Origin: Halorubrum halophilum
Lineage (GTDB): Archaea; Halobacteriota; Halobacteria; Halobacteriales; Haloferacaceae
Direction: 5' to 3'
Length of the DNA: 64,000 nt
NCBI RefSeq assembly: GCF_000739595.1
Contig: NZ_BBJP01000059.1
Span: forward strand, 1-64,000
The translations under genes were made by a program, and so were the position numbers. This document shows, in pieces, positions 8,386-16,471 of the stretch; within the stretch, counting starts at the first letter, position 1; the number at the start of each line of letters is the position of its first letter. Under the pieces are notes generated by a model. The model was not told where the DNA came from and made no database searches. It saw nothing but the letters and a program-made list of their open reading frames with translations.

Positions 8386-10058
8386 CCGATCCGGAAACCT
8401 CGCTCGACCGCTCGAAGGCCGAGTTCGTCGACCTCGCGGCCGACGCCGAGAAGCCGGTCGTGGTCCGCGCGTCCGCGTCGCTCGACGCCGACGTGACCCC
8501 GCTCGCGGCGTACGCGACGCTGGTCGGCGAGGGGCCGTACGGGTTCCTCTTGGAGTCCGGCGAGAAGGTCGCCTCCAGCGACCCCGACGGCGCGTTCACC
8601 GCCGACGGCGACGCCGACAAACATGCCCGGTACTCGTTCGTCGGCTACGACCCCGAAGCGATCGTCTCGGTCCACCCCGACCGGACCGACGTGACCCGAT
8701 TGGGTCCGGCGGCGGAATTCGTGGGGGAGGGCGCGAGTTCGGAGTCCGATCTGGGACCCGACGCCATCGACCGGATCCGCGCAGCCTTTCCGGACGTGAG
8801 CCTGCGCGGCTTCCCGGACACCGACCGGCAGATACTCTCCGGCGGCTTCGTCGGATTCCTCGCCTACGAGGCGGTTTACGACCTCTGGCTGGAGGAGGTC
8901 GGCGTTGACCGCCCCGAGACCGAGTTCCCCGACGCCGAGTTCGCGTTAACGACCCGCACTGTCGTCTTCGACGACAAGGAGGGGACCGTCGAACTCGTCT
9001 TCACCCCCGTCGTCGGCGTCGACGACGACCCCGCGGCCGTCTACGACGACCTCGTCGCCGAGGCGGAGCGCGTGGGAGAGGAGCTTCGCGAGGCCGCGCC
9101 GTCGGAGCCGGACGGGATCCGCGTGGACGACGAGTCCGCCGACCCCCGCGAGGCGTACGAGGAGGCGGTGCGGACCGCCAAGCAACGCGTCCTCGACGGC
9201 GACATTTATCAGGGCGTGATCTCGCGGAGCCGCGAGCTCCGGGGCGAGGTCGACTCGCTGGGGCTGTACGCGGCGCTGCGCGAGGTGAACCCCTCGCCGT
9301 ACATGTACGTCTTGCGCCACGACGACCGGAGTATCGTCGGCGCGAGCCCGGAGACGCTGGTGTCGGTGCAGGGCGACCGGATCGTCTCGAACCCGATCGC
9401 CGGCACCTGTCCCCGCGGGACGAGCCCGGTCGAGGACCGCCGGCTCGCCGGCGAGATGCTCGCGGACGGGAAGGAGCGCGCCGAGCACACGATGTTAGTC
9501 GACCTCGCGCGCAACGACGTGCGGCGCGTCTCGGAGGCGGGCTCCGTCCGCGTCGAGGAGTTCATGAACGTGCTGAAGTACAGCCACGTCCAGCACATCG
9601 AGTCGACCGTGACGGGGACGCTGGCGGCCGACGCCGACGCCTTCGACGCGACGCGCGCGACGTTCCCTGCCGGCACGCTCACGGGCGCTCCGAAGGTGCG
9701 CGCGATGGAGATCATCGAGGAGTTGGAGACGACCCCGCGGGAGGCGTACGGCGGCGGCGTCGGCTACTACGCGTGGACCGGCGACGCCGACTTCGCCATC
9801 GTGATCCGGACCGCGACGCTCGACGAGTCGCCGCCGGGTGCGAGCGGTCCGGACGAGACCGCGGTCACGGTCCGGGCGGGCGCCGGGCTCGTCGCCGACT
9901 CCGACCCGGCCGCCGAGTACGAGGAGACCGAGCAGAAGATGGACGGCGTGTTGACCGCGATCGATCGGATCCGAGAGGGCGGAGACGCCGGTGAGGACGA
10001 CTTCGTCTCCGACGCCGCGGACGACCCCCTCCCCGCCGGCACGGAGGTCGACGAATGA
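8382..10058 (+). CDS. trpE: Anthranilate synthase component I
   Basis: First step of tryptophan synthesis: converts chorismate to anthranilate using ammonia from TrpG. The 558-residue protein has the N-terminal feedback motif FLLESGEK (about residue 55-62), where tryptophan binds in characterised enzymes, and the C-terminal chorismate-binding domain. That domain shows GDIYQGVISR (about 273), NPIAGTCPRGTSP (about 337), a LVDLARND block (about 371), and FPAGTLTGAPKVRAMEII (about 428). Presence of the LLES element suggests feedback inhibition in addition to transcriptional control. It overlaps trpF and trpG by ATGA at both ends. Confidence 0.96.
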   Translation: MTDPETSLDRSKAEFVDLAADAEKPVVVRASASLDADVTPLAAYATLVGEGPYGFLLESGEKVASSDPDGAFTADGDADKHARYSFVGYDPEAIVSVHPDRTDVTRLGPAAEFVGEGASSESDLGPDAIDRIRAAFPDVSLRGFPDTDRQILSGGFVGFLAYEAVYDLWLEEVGVDRPETEFPDAEFALTTRTVVFDDKEGTVELVFTPVVGVDDDPAAVYDDLVAEAERVGEELREAAPSEPDGIRVDDESADPREAYEEAVRTAKQRVLDGDIYQGVISRSRELRGEVDSLGLYAALREVNPSPYMYVLRHDDRSIVGASPETLVSVQGDRIVSNPIAGTCPRGTSPVEDRRLAGEMLADGKERAEHTMLVDLARNDVRRVSEAGSVRVEEFMNVLKYSHVQHIESTVTGTLAADADAFDATRATFPAGTLTGAPKVRAMEIIEELETTPREAYGGGVGYYAWTGDADFAIVIRTATLDESPPGASGPDETAVTVRAGAGLVADSDPAAEYEETEQKMDGVLTAIDRIREGGDAGEDDFVSDAADDPLPAGTEVDE

Positions 10059-10654
10059 ACGTCGTCGTCGTCGACAACTTCGACTCGTTCACCTACAACC
10101 TCGTCGAGTACGTCTCCGACCAGCCGCTCGATGGAGAAGAGGGGCCGATCGACGTCGAGGTGTTCAAGAACACCGCGTCGCTGGCGGCGATCCGCGACGC
10201 CGACCCGGACGCGATCCTCATCAGCCCCGGCCCCGGCCACCCGAAGAACGAGCGCGACGTGGGCGTGACGATGGACGTGTTGCGCGACCTCTCCCCGGAG
10301 GTCCCGACGCTCGGCGTCTGTCTCGGCCTCGAAGCCGCCGTCTATGAGTACGGGGGCGCGGTCGGCCACGCGCCCGAGCCGATCCACGGCAAGGCGTTCC
10401 CCGTCGACCACGACGGCGAGGGCGTGTTCGCCGGGCTCGATCAGGGGTTCCGCGCCGGCCGCTACCACTCGCTGGCCGCCACCGAGGTCCCCGACGCCTT
10501 CGAGGTGACCGCGACCACGGACCACGAGGGCGAGGAGATCGTGATGGGGATCCGCGGCCGCGAGCACCCGATCGAGGCGGTGCAGTTCCACCCGGAGAGC
10601 GTGTTGACTGCGTCCGGCCACGACCTGATCCGGAACTTCCTCACGTCTGTGTAA
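10055..10654 (+). CDS. trpG: Anthranilate synthase component II (glutamine amidotransferase)
   Basis: Releases ammonia from glutamine for TrpE. This 199-residue class I amidotransferase has NFDSFTYNLVEY at the start, the oxyanion strand LISPGPGHPKN, the nucleophile Cys in LGVCLGLEA (about residue 89) and the His-Glu pair in VQFHPESVLT (about 178-180). The order trpD-F-E-G is complete for steps 1-3. trpC and trpBA are not in this window and must lie elsewhere. It is the last gene of the operon and is followed by tandem repeats and T-rich sequence. Confidence 0.96.
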   Translation: MNVVVVDNFDSFTYNLVEYVSDQPLDGEEGPIDVEVFKNTASLAAIRDADPDAILISPGPGHPKNERDVGVTMDVLRDLSPEVPTLGVCLGLEAAVYEYGGAVGHAPEPIHGKAFPVDHDGEGVFAGLDQGFRAGRYHSLAATEVPDAFEVTATTDHEGEEIVMGIRGREHPIEAVQFHPESVLTASGHDLIRNFLTSV

Positions 10655-10656
10655 CC

Positions 10657-10692
10657 GGCTCTGTTGGCTCTGTTGGCTCTGTTGGCTCTGTT
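10657..10692 (+). repeat. Four perfect tandem copies of a 9-bp unit
   Basis: GGCTCTGTT is repeated four times without mismatch, beginning 3 bp after the trpG stop. The last copy runs into GAAATCCCC. Copy number is likely to vary between strains by slippage. It is non-coding. Confidence 0.9.
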
Positions 10693-10697
10693 GAAAT

Positions 10698-10720
10698 CCC
10701 CTTTTCAAACGTATTTTTGT
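10698..10720 (+). terminator. T-rich terminator candidate of the trp operon
   Basis: Two T runs (10702-10705 and 10714-10718) follow a C run, as expected of archaeal intrinsic termination. They lie about 45-65 nt after trpG. No supporting hairpin is needed or seen. Confidence 0.4.
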
Positions 10721-10743
10721 CCGAAACGGTTGTTCGCTACAAA

Positions 10744-11204
10744 CTGCTTCTTGATCGATGACGGGAGTAAATATTGCAGATCGTCGGTGACAAGAGCGTA
10801 TTTAAATGGTTGTGAGCAAGGGCGACGGTTACTTATAAAGAGATGCGCGGTGGCGCGCCCCGGTGAGCGGCCCGAAGGGTCGCGAACCGACGGTGCGAGG
10901 GAGTCGGTCGCCCGGAGCAACGCGGAGGGCGACCGACGAGGCTGGGGAGGCGTGAGGTGCCGTGCAGTTGCGGGCGGGTGGGATTCAAAGGGGCAGCCGG
11001 CGAGGCGGACGCAGGCGACGTAAGCACCGCAACGAGGAGCGGTAGCGACCGAGTGAGGAGCGCAGCGAGCGTGCGTCCGCCTCGCCGGCTGGGGCTTTGG
11101 CGGTGTTCACCGCAGAGTCCTCGATCGTTTATAAACAGCCGACAGTAACACCACTCGATCGCTGATAAACCACCACACTCGCGTCGTGCTATACTCACTC
11201 CCGC
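10744..11204 (+). repeat. Dispersed structured element, copy A (full length)
   Basis: This fills most of the 655-bp gene-free gap between trpG and moaB. It has homology to copy B from CTGCTTCTTGATCGAT (10744) to CTCCCGC (11204). The ends are inverted repeats: CGGGAGTAAATATTGCA (10762-10778) against the complement of 11187-11203, 14 of 17 matching. Inside each end are two TATA-like boxes: TATTTAAA (10799) and CTTATAAA (10832) on the left, TTTATAAA (11128) and TGATAAAC (11163) on the right. Short open frames inside are not conserved among copies. The layout suggests a small non-autonomous mobile element; no transposase is present. Confidence 0.75.
10847..11107 (+). ncRNA. Candidate structured RNA, core of copy A
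   Basis: Three helices can be drawn by eye. Stem 1 pairs 10867-10873 with 10877-10883 (7 bp, loop GAA, one G-U). Stem 2 pairs 10904-10913 with 10927-10936 (10 bp). A long closing stem pairs 10995-11013 with 11072-11090 (19 bp, perfect). Conserved unpaired blocks include GTGCGAGGGAGTC, GACGAGGCTGGGGAGG, a GGGAYTCAAAGGGGCAGCC block and GGCTGGGGCTTTGG. Transcription is inferred from the TATA-like boxes upstream. Confidence 0.45.
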
Positions 11205-11309
11205 TATCAATCGCTGCTCTGTCTGGATCGACCGCAACGAGGGCAACACGAATCACCGAGTAACAGACCATTTAAAAGAGACACCGGAGGATCCGCAGCT
11301 ACGTGGGCC

Positions 11310-11972
11310 TCACTCCGATGCTCCGTCCGTCGAGTTCTCGGTCTCGTCACCCCGTTCCGGCTCCTCCCCGCCGCCGCTGTCTTCCGCCTTCACCTCGGTG
11401 ACGGTCTCGTCGACGCCCCGTCCGGCGAGTCCGACAAGGTGGCCGATTTCGGGGAGGATGATCTCGTCGACGCCGAGCCGGACCGCGTTCTCGGAGCCGG
11501 GCAGACAGAAGACCGGCGTGGCGGCGACGACCCCCGCGATCGCCCGCGAGCCGATCGTGCGCGTCCCGATCTCTTCGTAGGAGAGGCGCCGGAACAGCTC
11601 GCCGAACCCGGGGAGCGTCTTGGCGAACAGGCCGTTGACGGCTTCCGGAGTCACGTCGTCGGGCGTCACCCCGGTTCCGCCGGTGGTCACGACCGCGTCG
11701 GTGTCCTTCCGGCGCGCGAGCCGGTCGACGGTCCCCTGCACGCTGTCGTACTCGTCGGGGACCAGCTCTCTTACAGCGACCTCGTGGCCGGCCTCTTCGA
11801 ACGCCGAGACGACGTACTCGCCGGAGGGATCGTCGTTCATCGACCGCGAGGAGGACACCGTCACGACCGCGACCGCGACGGAGTCGGCGTCGTGGTGGTG
11901 ATGGTCGTGATCTTCGCCGTGACTGTGGTCGTGCGCGTCGGCCTCTTCTCCGTGGTCGTGCGCGTCGCTCAT
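11310..11972 (-). CDS. moaB: MoaB/MogA-family molybdenum cofactor protein with His-rich N-terminus
   Basis: Adenylylates molybdopterin or acts nearby in molybdenum cofactor synthesis. The MoaB/MogA fold is shown by VAVVTVSSSRSMNDDPSGEYV, the signature VVTTGGTGVTPDDVTPEAV (near residues 94-112) and a PVFCLPGSENAVRLGV block. The first 30 residues are an unusual His/Asp-rich stretch with more than a dozen histidines, probably metal-binding. A long acidic tail follows the domain. The start at 11972 has TATA-like TTTTCA about 27 nt upstream on the minus strand, with an inverted repeat between. It converges with repeat copy A. Confidence 0.88.
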   Translation of the reverse strand: MSDAHDHGEEADAHDHSHGEDHDHHHHDADSVAVAVVTVSSSRSMNDDPSGEYVVSAFEEAGHEVAVRELVPDEYDSVQGTVDRLARRKDTDAVVTTGGTGVTPDDVTPEAVNGLFAKTLPGFGELFRRLSYEEIGTRTIGSRAIAGVVAATPVFCLPGSENAVRLGVDEIILPEIGHLVGLAGRGVDETVTEVKAEDSGGGEEPERGDETENSTDGASE

Positions 11973-11985
11973 GAGACCACGTCTC
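11973..11985. promoter_or_regulatory. Inverted repeat directly before the moaB start
   Basis: GAGAC-CAC-GTCTC lies between the TATA-like element and the ATG of moaB. Its AGAC...GTCT core resembles the palindrome before the stress-protein gene at 1031-1046. Function as an operator is inferred only. Confidence 0.35.
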
Positions 11986-12045
11986 TCGGCGACGGTGAAA
12001 ACACCTCTCCGACGCGGCGGTCTGTCCGCGGCCGGCGGTCCCTAC

Positions 12046-12462
12046 TCAGGGCCAGTCGTCGCGCGAGGTATCCTGCGGGGCTTCTTCGGCCGGCTCGTCC
12101 GTCGCGAGCGTCCAGCCCGCGGCCTCAGCCGCGTCCTCGACGTGGAGGAACTCCCAGTCGGTCGCCTCGGCGAGCGCCTCGTCCTCCTCGTCGACGCCGA
12201 CGAACACGTGTCGATCCGTGTCGAACTGCTGAGCGATGTTCTCCAAGCTCTCCTCGACGCCGCGCGGCCCCGAGAAGAAGTCCTGGCGCACGCGGTGCTT
12301 GCGGGTGAAGTTCGTGACGACGTAGGTCGGCTTCTCGCTGACGACGCCGACGTACTCCGTCCACTGTCGGGCGTTGTTGAACACGGCGTTGGGGTCCGCG
12401 AGGGCCTTCAACGCCTCCAGCTCGAACGCCAGCGTCATATCGGTAGATCCGCCACTGTCCAT
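12046..12462 (-). CDS. Conserved haloarchaeal protein of unknown function
   Basis: A soluble, acidic 138-residue protein. Its middle (LALADPNAVFNNARQWTEYVGVVSEKPTYVVTNF) looks like a conserved haloarchaeal domain that I associate, without certainty, with DUF7124. A small alpha/beta fold is suggested by alternating hydrophobic strands such as HVFVGV and EFLHVED. There is no signal peptide, membrane span or metal motif. It lies between moaB and a 71-residue gene on the same strand, each with its own spacing, so co-transcription is unclear. No function is proposed. Confidence 0.8.
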   Translation of the reverse strand: MDSGGSTDMTLAFELEALKALADPNAVFNNARQWTEYVGVVSEKPTYVVTNFTRKHRVRQDFFSGPRGVEESLENIAQQFDTDRHVFVGVDEEDEALAEATDWEFLHVEDAAEAAGWTLATDEPAEEAPQDTSRDDWP

Positions 12463-12512
12463 GGATCGGTGTTCTCGCGGCGGACGAAAACAACTTCGCT
12501 TCCGCGACCGCT

Positions 12513-12728
12513 TCAGCGCGCGCGGACCTCGTAGTAATCGGTGAACTTCACCACGTCGCCGTCGTCGAGGTCGTCGGCCTCCGGCGCCGTCTGCGGTCGC
12601 CCCGCGAGCTCGCGGACGGTCACCTGCGTCTCCTCATCGAGTTCGTCGTAGTGGCGGACCCGCGCGTCGGACGGGACTACTCCGGTACGTCGGAGCCGCA
12701 TGCTCTTGTTCGTCTCTCGTAGTGACAT
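12513..12728 (-). CDS. Small conserved haloarchaeal protein
   Basis: A 71-residue acidic protein (DELDEETQVTVRELAGRPQT, then DDLDDGDVVKFTDYYEVRAR) with no recognised domain. The start at 12728 is supported by TATA-like TTTATGA at 12752-12758 on the minus strand, centred 27 nt upstream, which fits a leaderless message and excludes the internal ATG. The 59 bp before it are AT-rich. The neighbour upstream is a sensor kinase on the same strand. Function is unknown. Confidence 0.7.
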   Translation of the reverse strand: MSLRETNKSMRLRRTGVVPSDARVRHYDELDEETQVTVRELAGRPQTAPEADDLDDGDVVKFTDYYEVRAR

Positions 12729-12787
12729 ATGCTACCATACATCATTATCGATCATAAATGTTGTGGCGGCCGTCCGCCGAACGAGAA

Positions 12788-15022
12788 CTACCGGACCGCA
12801 CGCGGCAGCGTGAGCGTCACGACGGTTCCGCGGGGCTCGGCGTCGCGGGCGGTCGCCGACCCGCCCGACTGCTGGACCACCCAGTACACGAGCCACAGGC
12901 CGAGGCCGCTCCCGTGATACAACGCCTCCACGGCCTGTCCGGTCTCCAGTACGTCCCGGTTCATGTCGGTCAGTCCGGGGCCGTCGTCCGCGATCCGAAC
13001 CTCGATCGCGTCCGTTTTCGACTCCACCGTGACCTCGACCATCGGTCGCTCCCGGTCGTGGTGTTCGACCGCGTTCCGGATCAGCTCATCGAGCGCGCGG
13101 TCGATCCACGTCGTCGCCGAGGCAATGGCCTCGCGGTCGTCCGGCGTCGAGACCGATAGCTCCGCCGCCGGGAACTCCGTCTTGGCGACCGATCTGAGCT
13201 GTTCGACGACTCGGCCGACGTCGATCGGTTCGCGTTCGGGGGCGTCGCCGAGGATCTCGGTGATGTGGTGGGACTTCTCGCTCGTCGAGAGGAGCGCGTT
13301 GGCACGGGAGACGATGTCCGAGGCGGCCTCGGAGCGATCCGCGGAGGCGTCGACGCCGGGACCCGTCTCCTCCGGGCCGAGTTCCGCGATCTGTTCCGCG
13401 CGACCCCGGATCACCGTCAGCGCGTTCCGGAGATTGTGCTGGAGCACCCGGTCGACGACCCGGAGCTGTCGCGCGCGGCTCTCACTGTCGGTCACGTCTC
13501 GCAAGACGCCGACGACGCCGGCGAACCCGCCGTCGCTCTCGACGGGGTTCACGAGGGGGTAGTATCGAACGTCGAGCGTCCGCTTCCCCCGGTCCGCGTG
13601 GACCCGCGTCGTTCGGTACTCGACGCTCCGACCGTCGAGGGTGCGGTCGACGTGGCCTCGAACGTCGTCGTACTGCCCGTCGTCCACGACATCCTCGAGG
13701 GTGAGTTCGGAGACGTCGTCGCCGGTGCCGATCCCGTGGTACGCCCGGTACTGCCGGTTCGCGAAGAGAAACCGTCCCTCGCGGTCAACGGCCGCGATGA
13801 GATCGGTGGCGCCGTCGACCGCGCGCTCGTACCGTTCCAGCTCCGCCTCGCGCGCCTTGATCTCGGTGACGTCGCGGCAGACCGCGAACGTCCCTCGCAG
13901 CTCGCCGTCGCCGTCGTAGTAGGGGTACCGCTGCGCGCTGAACGTCGCCTCGCGATCGCTCTGTGAGAAATCCGGAGAGACTTCGTACCCGACGGCCGCC
14001 TCCGTTTCGAGCACCGACTGGCGGTGCTCTTCGATCTCGGCGGCCGTCTCGTGGTCCATGAACGCAAACTCGTCGCTCCCGTACAGCGCTTCCGGACGCA
14101 TCCCGGTGAACTCGCTGACCGCGTCGTTGAGTAGTTCGATCTCGCCGTCGAGATTCTGCAGCAGGACCGGATCGTCGATCTGCTCGACGATGTCGCGGTA
14201 CTGCTTCAGCCGCCCCATCGCCGCCTTCCGTTCGCTGATGTCGATCTGTATCGCGATGAACCGCGAAACCTCTCCCTGTTCGTCCGTCACGGGGGCGATC
14301 GTCTGATGGGCGTGATAGTGGCTCCCGTCTTTCCGCTGATCGACGATCTCCTCCTCCCACACGTCGCCGGCCATGAGCGTCGCCCACAGCGACTCGTAGT
14401 ACTCGTCCGACATCTCACCGGACTTGAGTATCGCCGGAGTCTCGCCGATCGCGTCGCTGGGCTCGTATCCGGTGTGATCGGTGAACGCGGGGTTGACGTA
14501 CTGAATCGTCCCGCTCGTGTCGGTCACGTAGACGGCGTGGCCCGCGTGTTCGACGAGGTTGCGGAAGGGGTTCCGCTCGCGGCCGCCGACCGCCTCGGTG
14601 TCGTCACGGAACACGCCGGTGTACACGGGTCCGGCCGTCGACGCGTCGGCGGCGCGTGCGTGCTCGTGGAACCGCACCGAGAACGTCGTCGATCCCCCGT
14701 CCGCGCGGGACACCGGAAATACGACGCTGCTGGCGTCTTCGAGGTCATCGAGGGCCTCGAACCGTCCGCGGAGCCGCCGCACCCGCTCCTCGGACGCGTC
14801 GGCGGCGATCAGGGACGCGAGGCGACGACCGCGGAGGTCGTCGGGGGCGTACCCGAGAACCGACTCGGTCGCCGGGTTCGCGTGAACGATCCGTCCTTGG
14901 TCGTCGATCGAGAGTATCGGATCTGAACACCCCTCGACGAACGATCGGAAGAATCCGTCTTCCGGTGTCGGCTGGCTATCCCTGGAGGATCCACGAGACA
15001 TCTGAGAGAAGGGAGGAGACAC
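12788..15022 (-). CDS. Cytoplasmic multi-PAS sensor histidine kinase
   Basis: A 744-residue signalling kinase without membrane spans. Four PAS/PAC units can be placed at about residues 25-145, 150-268, 272-390 and 395-515. PAS2 ends in a clear PAC block (KDGSHYHAHQTIAPVTDEQGEVSRFIAIQIDISERK). The phospho-acceptor His529 is in VLQHNLRNALTVIRGRA. The ATP-binding domain has the N box ELIRNAVEHHD, G1 IADDGPGL and G2 GSGLGLWLV. No response regulator or receiver domain is adjacent, as is usual for haloarchaeal orphan kinases. It starts 57 bp after an FAD oxidoreductase on the same strand, so redox sensing through a PAS cofactor is possible but unproven. Confidence 0.92.
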   Translation of the reverse strand: MSPPFSQMSRGSSRDSQPTPEDGFFRSFVEGCSDPILSIDDQGRIVHANPATESVLGYAPDDLRGRRLASLIAADASEERVRRLRGRFEALDDLEDASSVVFPVSRADGGSTTFSVRFHEHARAADASTAGPVYTGVFRDDTEAVGGRERNPFRNLVEHAGHAVYVTDTSGTIQYVNPAFTDHTGYEPSDAIGETPAILKSGEMSDEYYESLWATLMAGDVWEEEIVDQRKDGSHYHAHQTIAPVTDEQGEVSRFIAIQIDISERKAAMGRLKQYRDIVEQIDDPVLLQNLDGEIELLNDAVSEFTGMRPEALYGSDEFAFMDHETAAEIEEHRQSVLETEAAVGYEVSPDFSQSDREATFSAQRYPYYDGDGELRGTFAVCRDVTEIKAREAELERYERAVDGATDLIAAVDREGRFLFANRQYRAYHGIGTGDDVSELTLEDVVDDGQYDDVRGHVDRTLDGRSVEYRTTRVHADRGKRTLDVRYYPLVNPVESDGGFAGVVGVLRDVTDSESRARQLRVVDRVLQHNLRNALTVIRGRAEQIAELGPEETGPGVDASADRSEAASDIVSRANALLSTSEKSHHITEILGDAPEREPIDVGRVVEQLRSVAKTEFPAAELSVSTPDDREAIASATTWIDRALDELIRNAVEHHDRERPMVEVTVESKTDAIEVRIADDGPGLTDMNRDVLETGQAVEALYHGSGLGLWLVYWVVQQSGGSATARDAEPRGTVVTLTLPRAVR

Positions 15023-15079
15023 AGCCGGGAAAGGCTGCTGGACGACCGGCGATGCCGGCTCGCGACGCCGCGACCGCCG

Positions 15080-16318
15080 TTACTGCTCGGTCATCGCCGT
15101 GAGGTCGTCGACGGCGAAGCCGGGCTCCATGAGGAGCTGCTTCTGATCGCTCACGTCGCGGCCCTCGCGCATCAGCTGTTTGAACGCCGACTGCGGCGAG
15201 AGGTCGCCGATGAGCACGCCGCCGACGACCTTGCCATTTTTAAGGGCGACGCGACGCCACTCGCCCTCGGCCGTGGTGGCCTCGACCGAGTCGTCGCCGA
15301 GCGTCGGGTGACCGAACGAGAGGAACGGGAAGTCGAAGTGGGTAATCGAGTACGAGGAGACCCACTCGAACTCCTCGCTGCCGTACTCGAGCATGTTCCG
15401 GGCGGCGATGGTCCCCTGCTCCTTCGCCGAGCCCCACGAGCCGTTCTTCGCCTGCTCGCCCAAGATCAGGTCGTTGAACGTGGTGATGTCGCCCGCGGCG
15501 TACACGTTGTCGACGTTGGTTCGCATGAACTCGTCGACGACGATGCCGTCCTCGGTCTTTAGCGGCGTGTCCTCGACGAGCTCGGTGTTGAAGTCTAGCC
15601 CGATGGCGACGCCGGCGAAGTCGCACTCGTAGCGCTCGCCGTTCGGGTCGACCGCGGCCTCGACGTGGCCGTCGTCGTCGACCTCGAAGTGGTCGACCCC
15701 GGAATCGAAGACGGGCTCGACGCCGCGCTCGCGCATCGCGTCGTGCATGATCTCTGCACCCTCCTCGGAGAGTGCGTAACGCCACCAGCAGTCGCCGCGC
15801 ATCAGGTACTTCGCCTCGACATCCTGCGCGCCGCAGATAGCCGCGAAGTCGATGCCGAGGAGGCCGGCACCGACGATGACTGCCTGTTCGGCGTCTTCGA
15901 CGCTCTCCTTGATGTTGCGAGCGTCTTGGAACGTCCAGAAGTGGTGAATGCCGTCAGCGTCGGCGTTGCCGACCGGAAGCTGCTGGGGGGTGCCGCCGAC
16001 CGCGAGGAGGAGGGAGTCGTACTCGAACGTCTCGCCCTCGTGGGTGTGGACCGCGTCGTTCTCGATGTCGATGTCGACGACGACCGTGTTGAGCCGGAGA
16101 TCGACGTCGTGGTCGTCGTACCACGATTCCTGATGGATTGAGATCGGGGCCTCGGGGAGCTTCCCCTTCGCGTACTCCTTGATCAGGATCCGGTTGTAGA
16201 GGGACTCCCCCTCGTCGGTGAGAACCGTGATCTCGGCGTCGGGCGCTTCCTCGCGGAGCGTCTCGGCCGCGGACGCGCCCGCGATACCATCACCGATGAT
16301 CACGTACGAATCGCTCAT
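15080..16318 (-). CDS. FAD-dependent pyridine-nucleotide oxidoreductase (NirB/rubredoxin-reductase type)
   Basis: A 412-residue two-dinucleotide-fold flavoprotein. The N-terminal FAD motif is YVIIGDGIAGASAAETLREE (residues 4-23). The NAD(P)-binding motif AVIVGAGLLGIDFAA is near residue 145. The second FAD contact is DNVYAAGDITTF near 290, and a C-terminal region follows. The start at 16318 is chosen because the FAD motif begins at once and TATA-like TTAACC lies about 27 nt upstream on the minus strand. It resembles the oxidoreductase part of nitrite reductase or rubredoxin/ferredoxin reductases; the electron partner is not identifiable here. Confidence 0.85.
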   Translation of the reverse strand: MSDSYVIIGDGIAGASAAETLREEAPDAEITVLTDEGESLYNRILIKEYAKGKLPEAPISIHQESWYDDHDVDLRLNTVVVDIDIENDAVHTHEGETFEYDSLLLAVGGTPQQLPVGNADADGIHHFWTFQDARNIKESVEDAEQAVIVGAGLLGIDFAAICGAQDVEAKYLMRGDCWWRYALSEEGAEIMHDAMRERGVEPVFDSGVDHFEVDDDGHVEAAVDPNGERYECDFAGVAIGLDFNTELVEDTPLKTEDGIVVDEFMRTNVDNVYAAGDITTFNDLILGEQAKNGSWGSAKEQGTIAARNMLEYGSEEFEWVSSYSITHFDFPFLSFGHPTLGDDSVEATTAEGEWRRVALKNGKVVGGVLIGDLSPQSAFKQLMREGRDVSDQKQLLMEPGFAVDDLTAMTEQ

Positions 16319-16471
16319 ACGCGGGCGTTCGGATTCATGGTTAATGTGGGTTGTCATCCGCGTCCGAGACCGTGCGAATCCCACGCAAAGCCGGCTCGAC
16401 GGGGTGATCGACGGCCACTCGACACGGTCGGGACGCCACACATTCAAGAGCGTCCCGGCCCAACCACAGGT

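Noticed and set aside
10684-10705. GGCTCTGTTGAAATCCCC as the end of an insertion sequence
   Set aside because: It vaguely resembles some IS6-type ends, but there is no transposase and no second end within reach. Noted only as a possibility.
10664-11023. Open frames inside repeat copy A (and similar ones inside B, C and D)
   Set aside because: Frames and lengths are not conserved among the four copies, while base-paired stems are. Likely spurious proteins.
11041-11071. CRISPR-like short repeats within repeat copy A
   Set aside because: No regularly spaced identical repeats with unique spacers, and no cas genes in the window.
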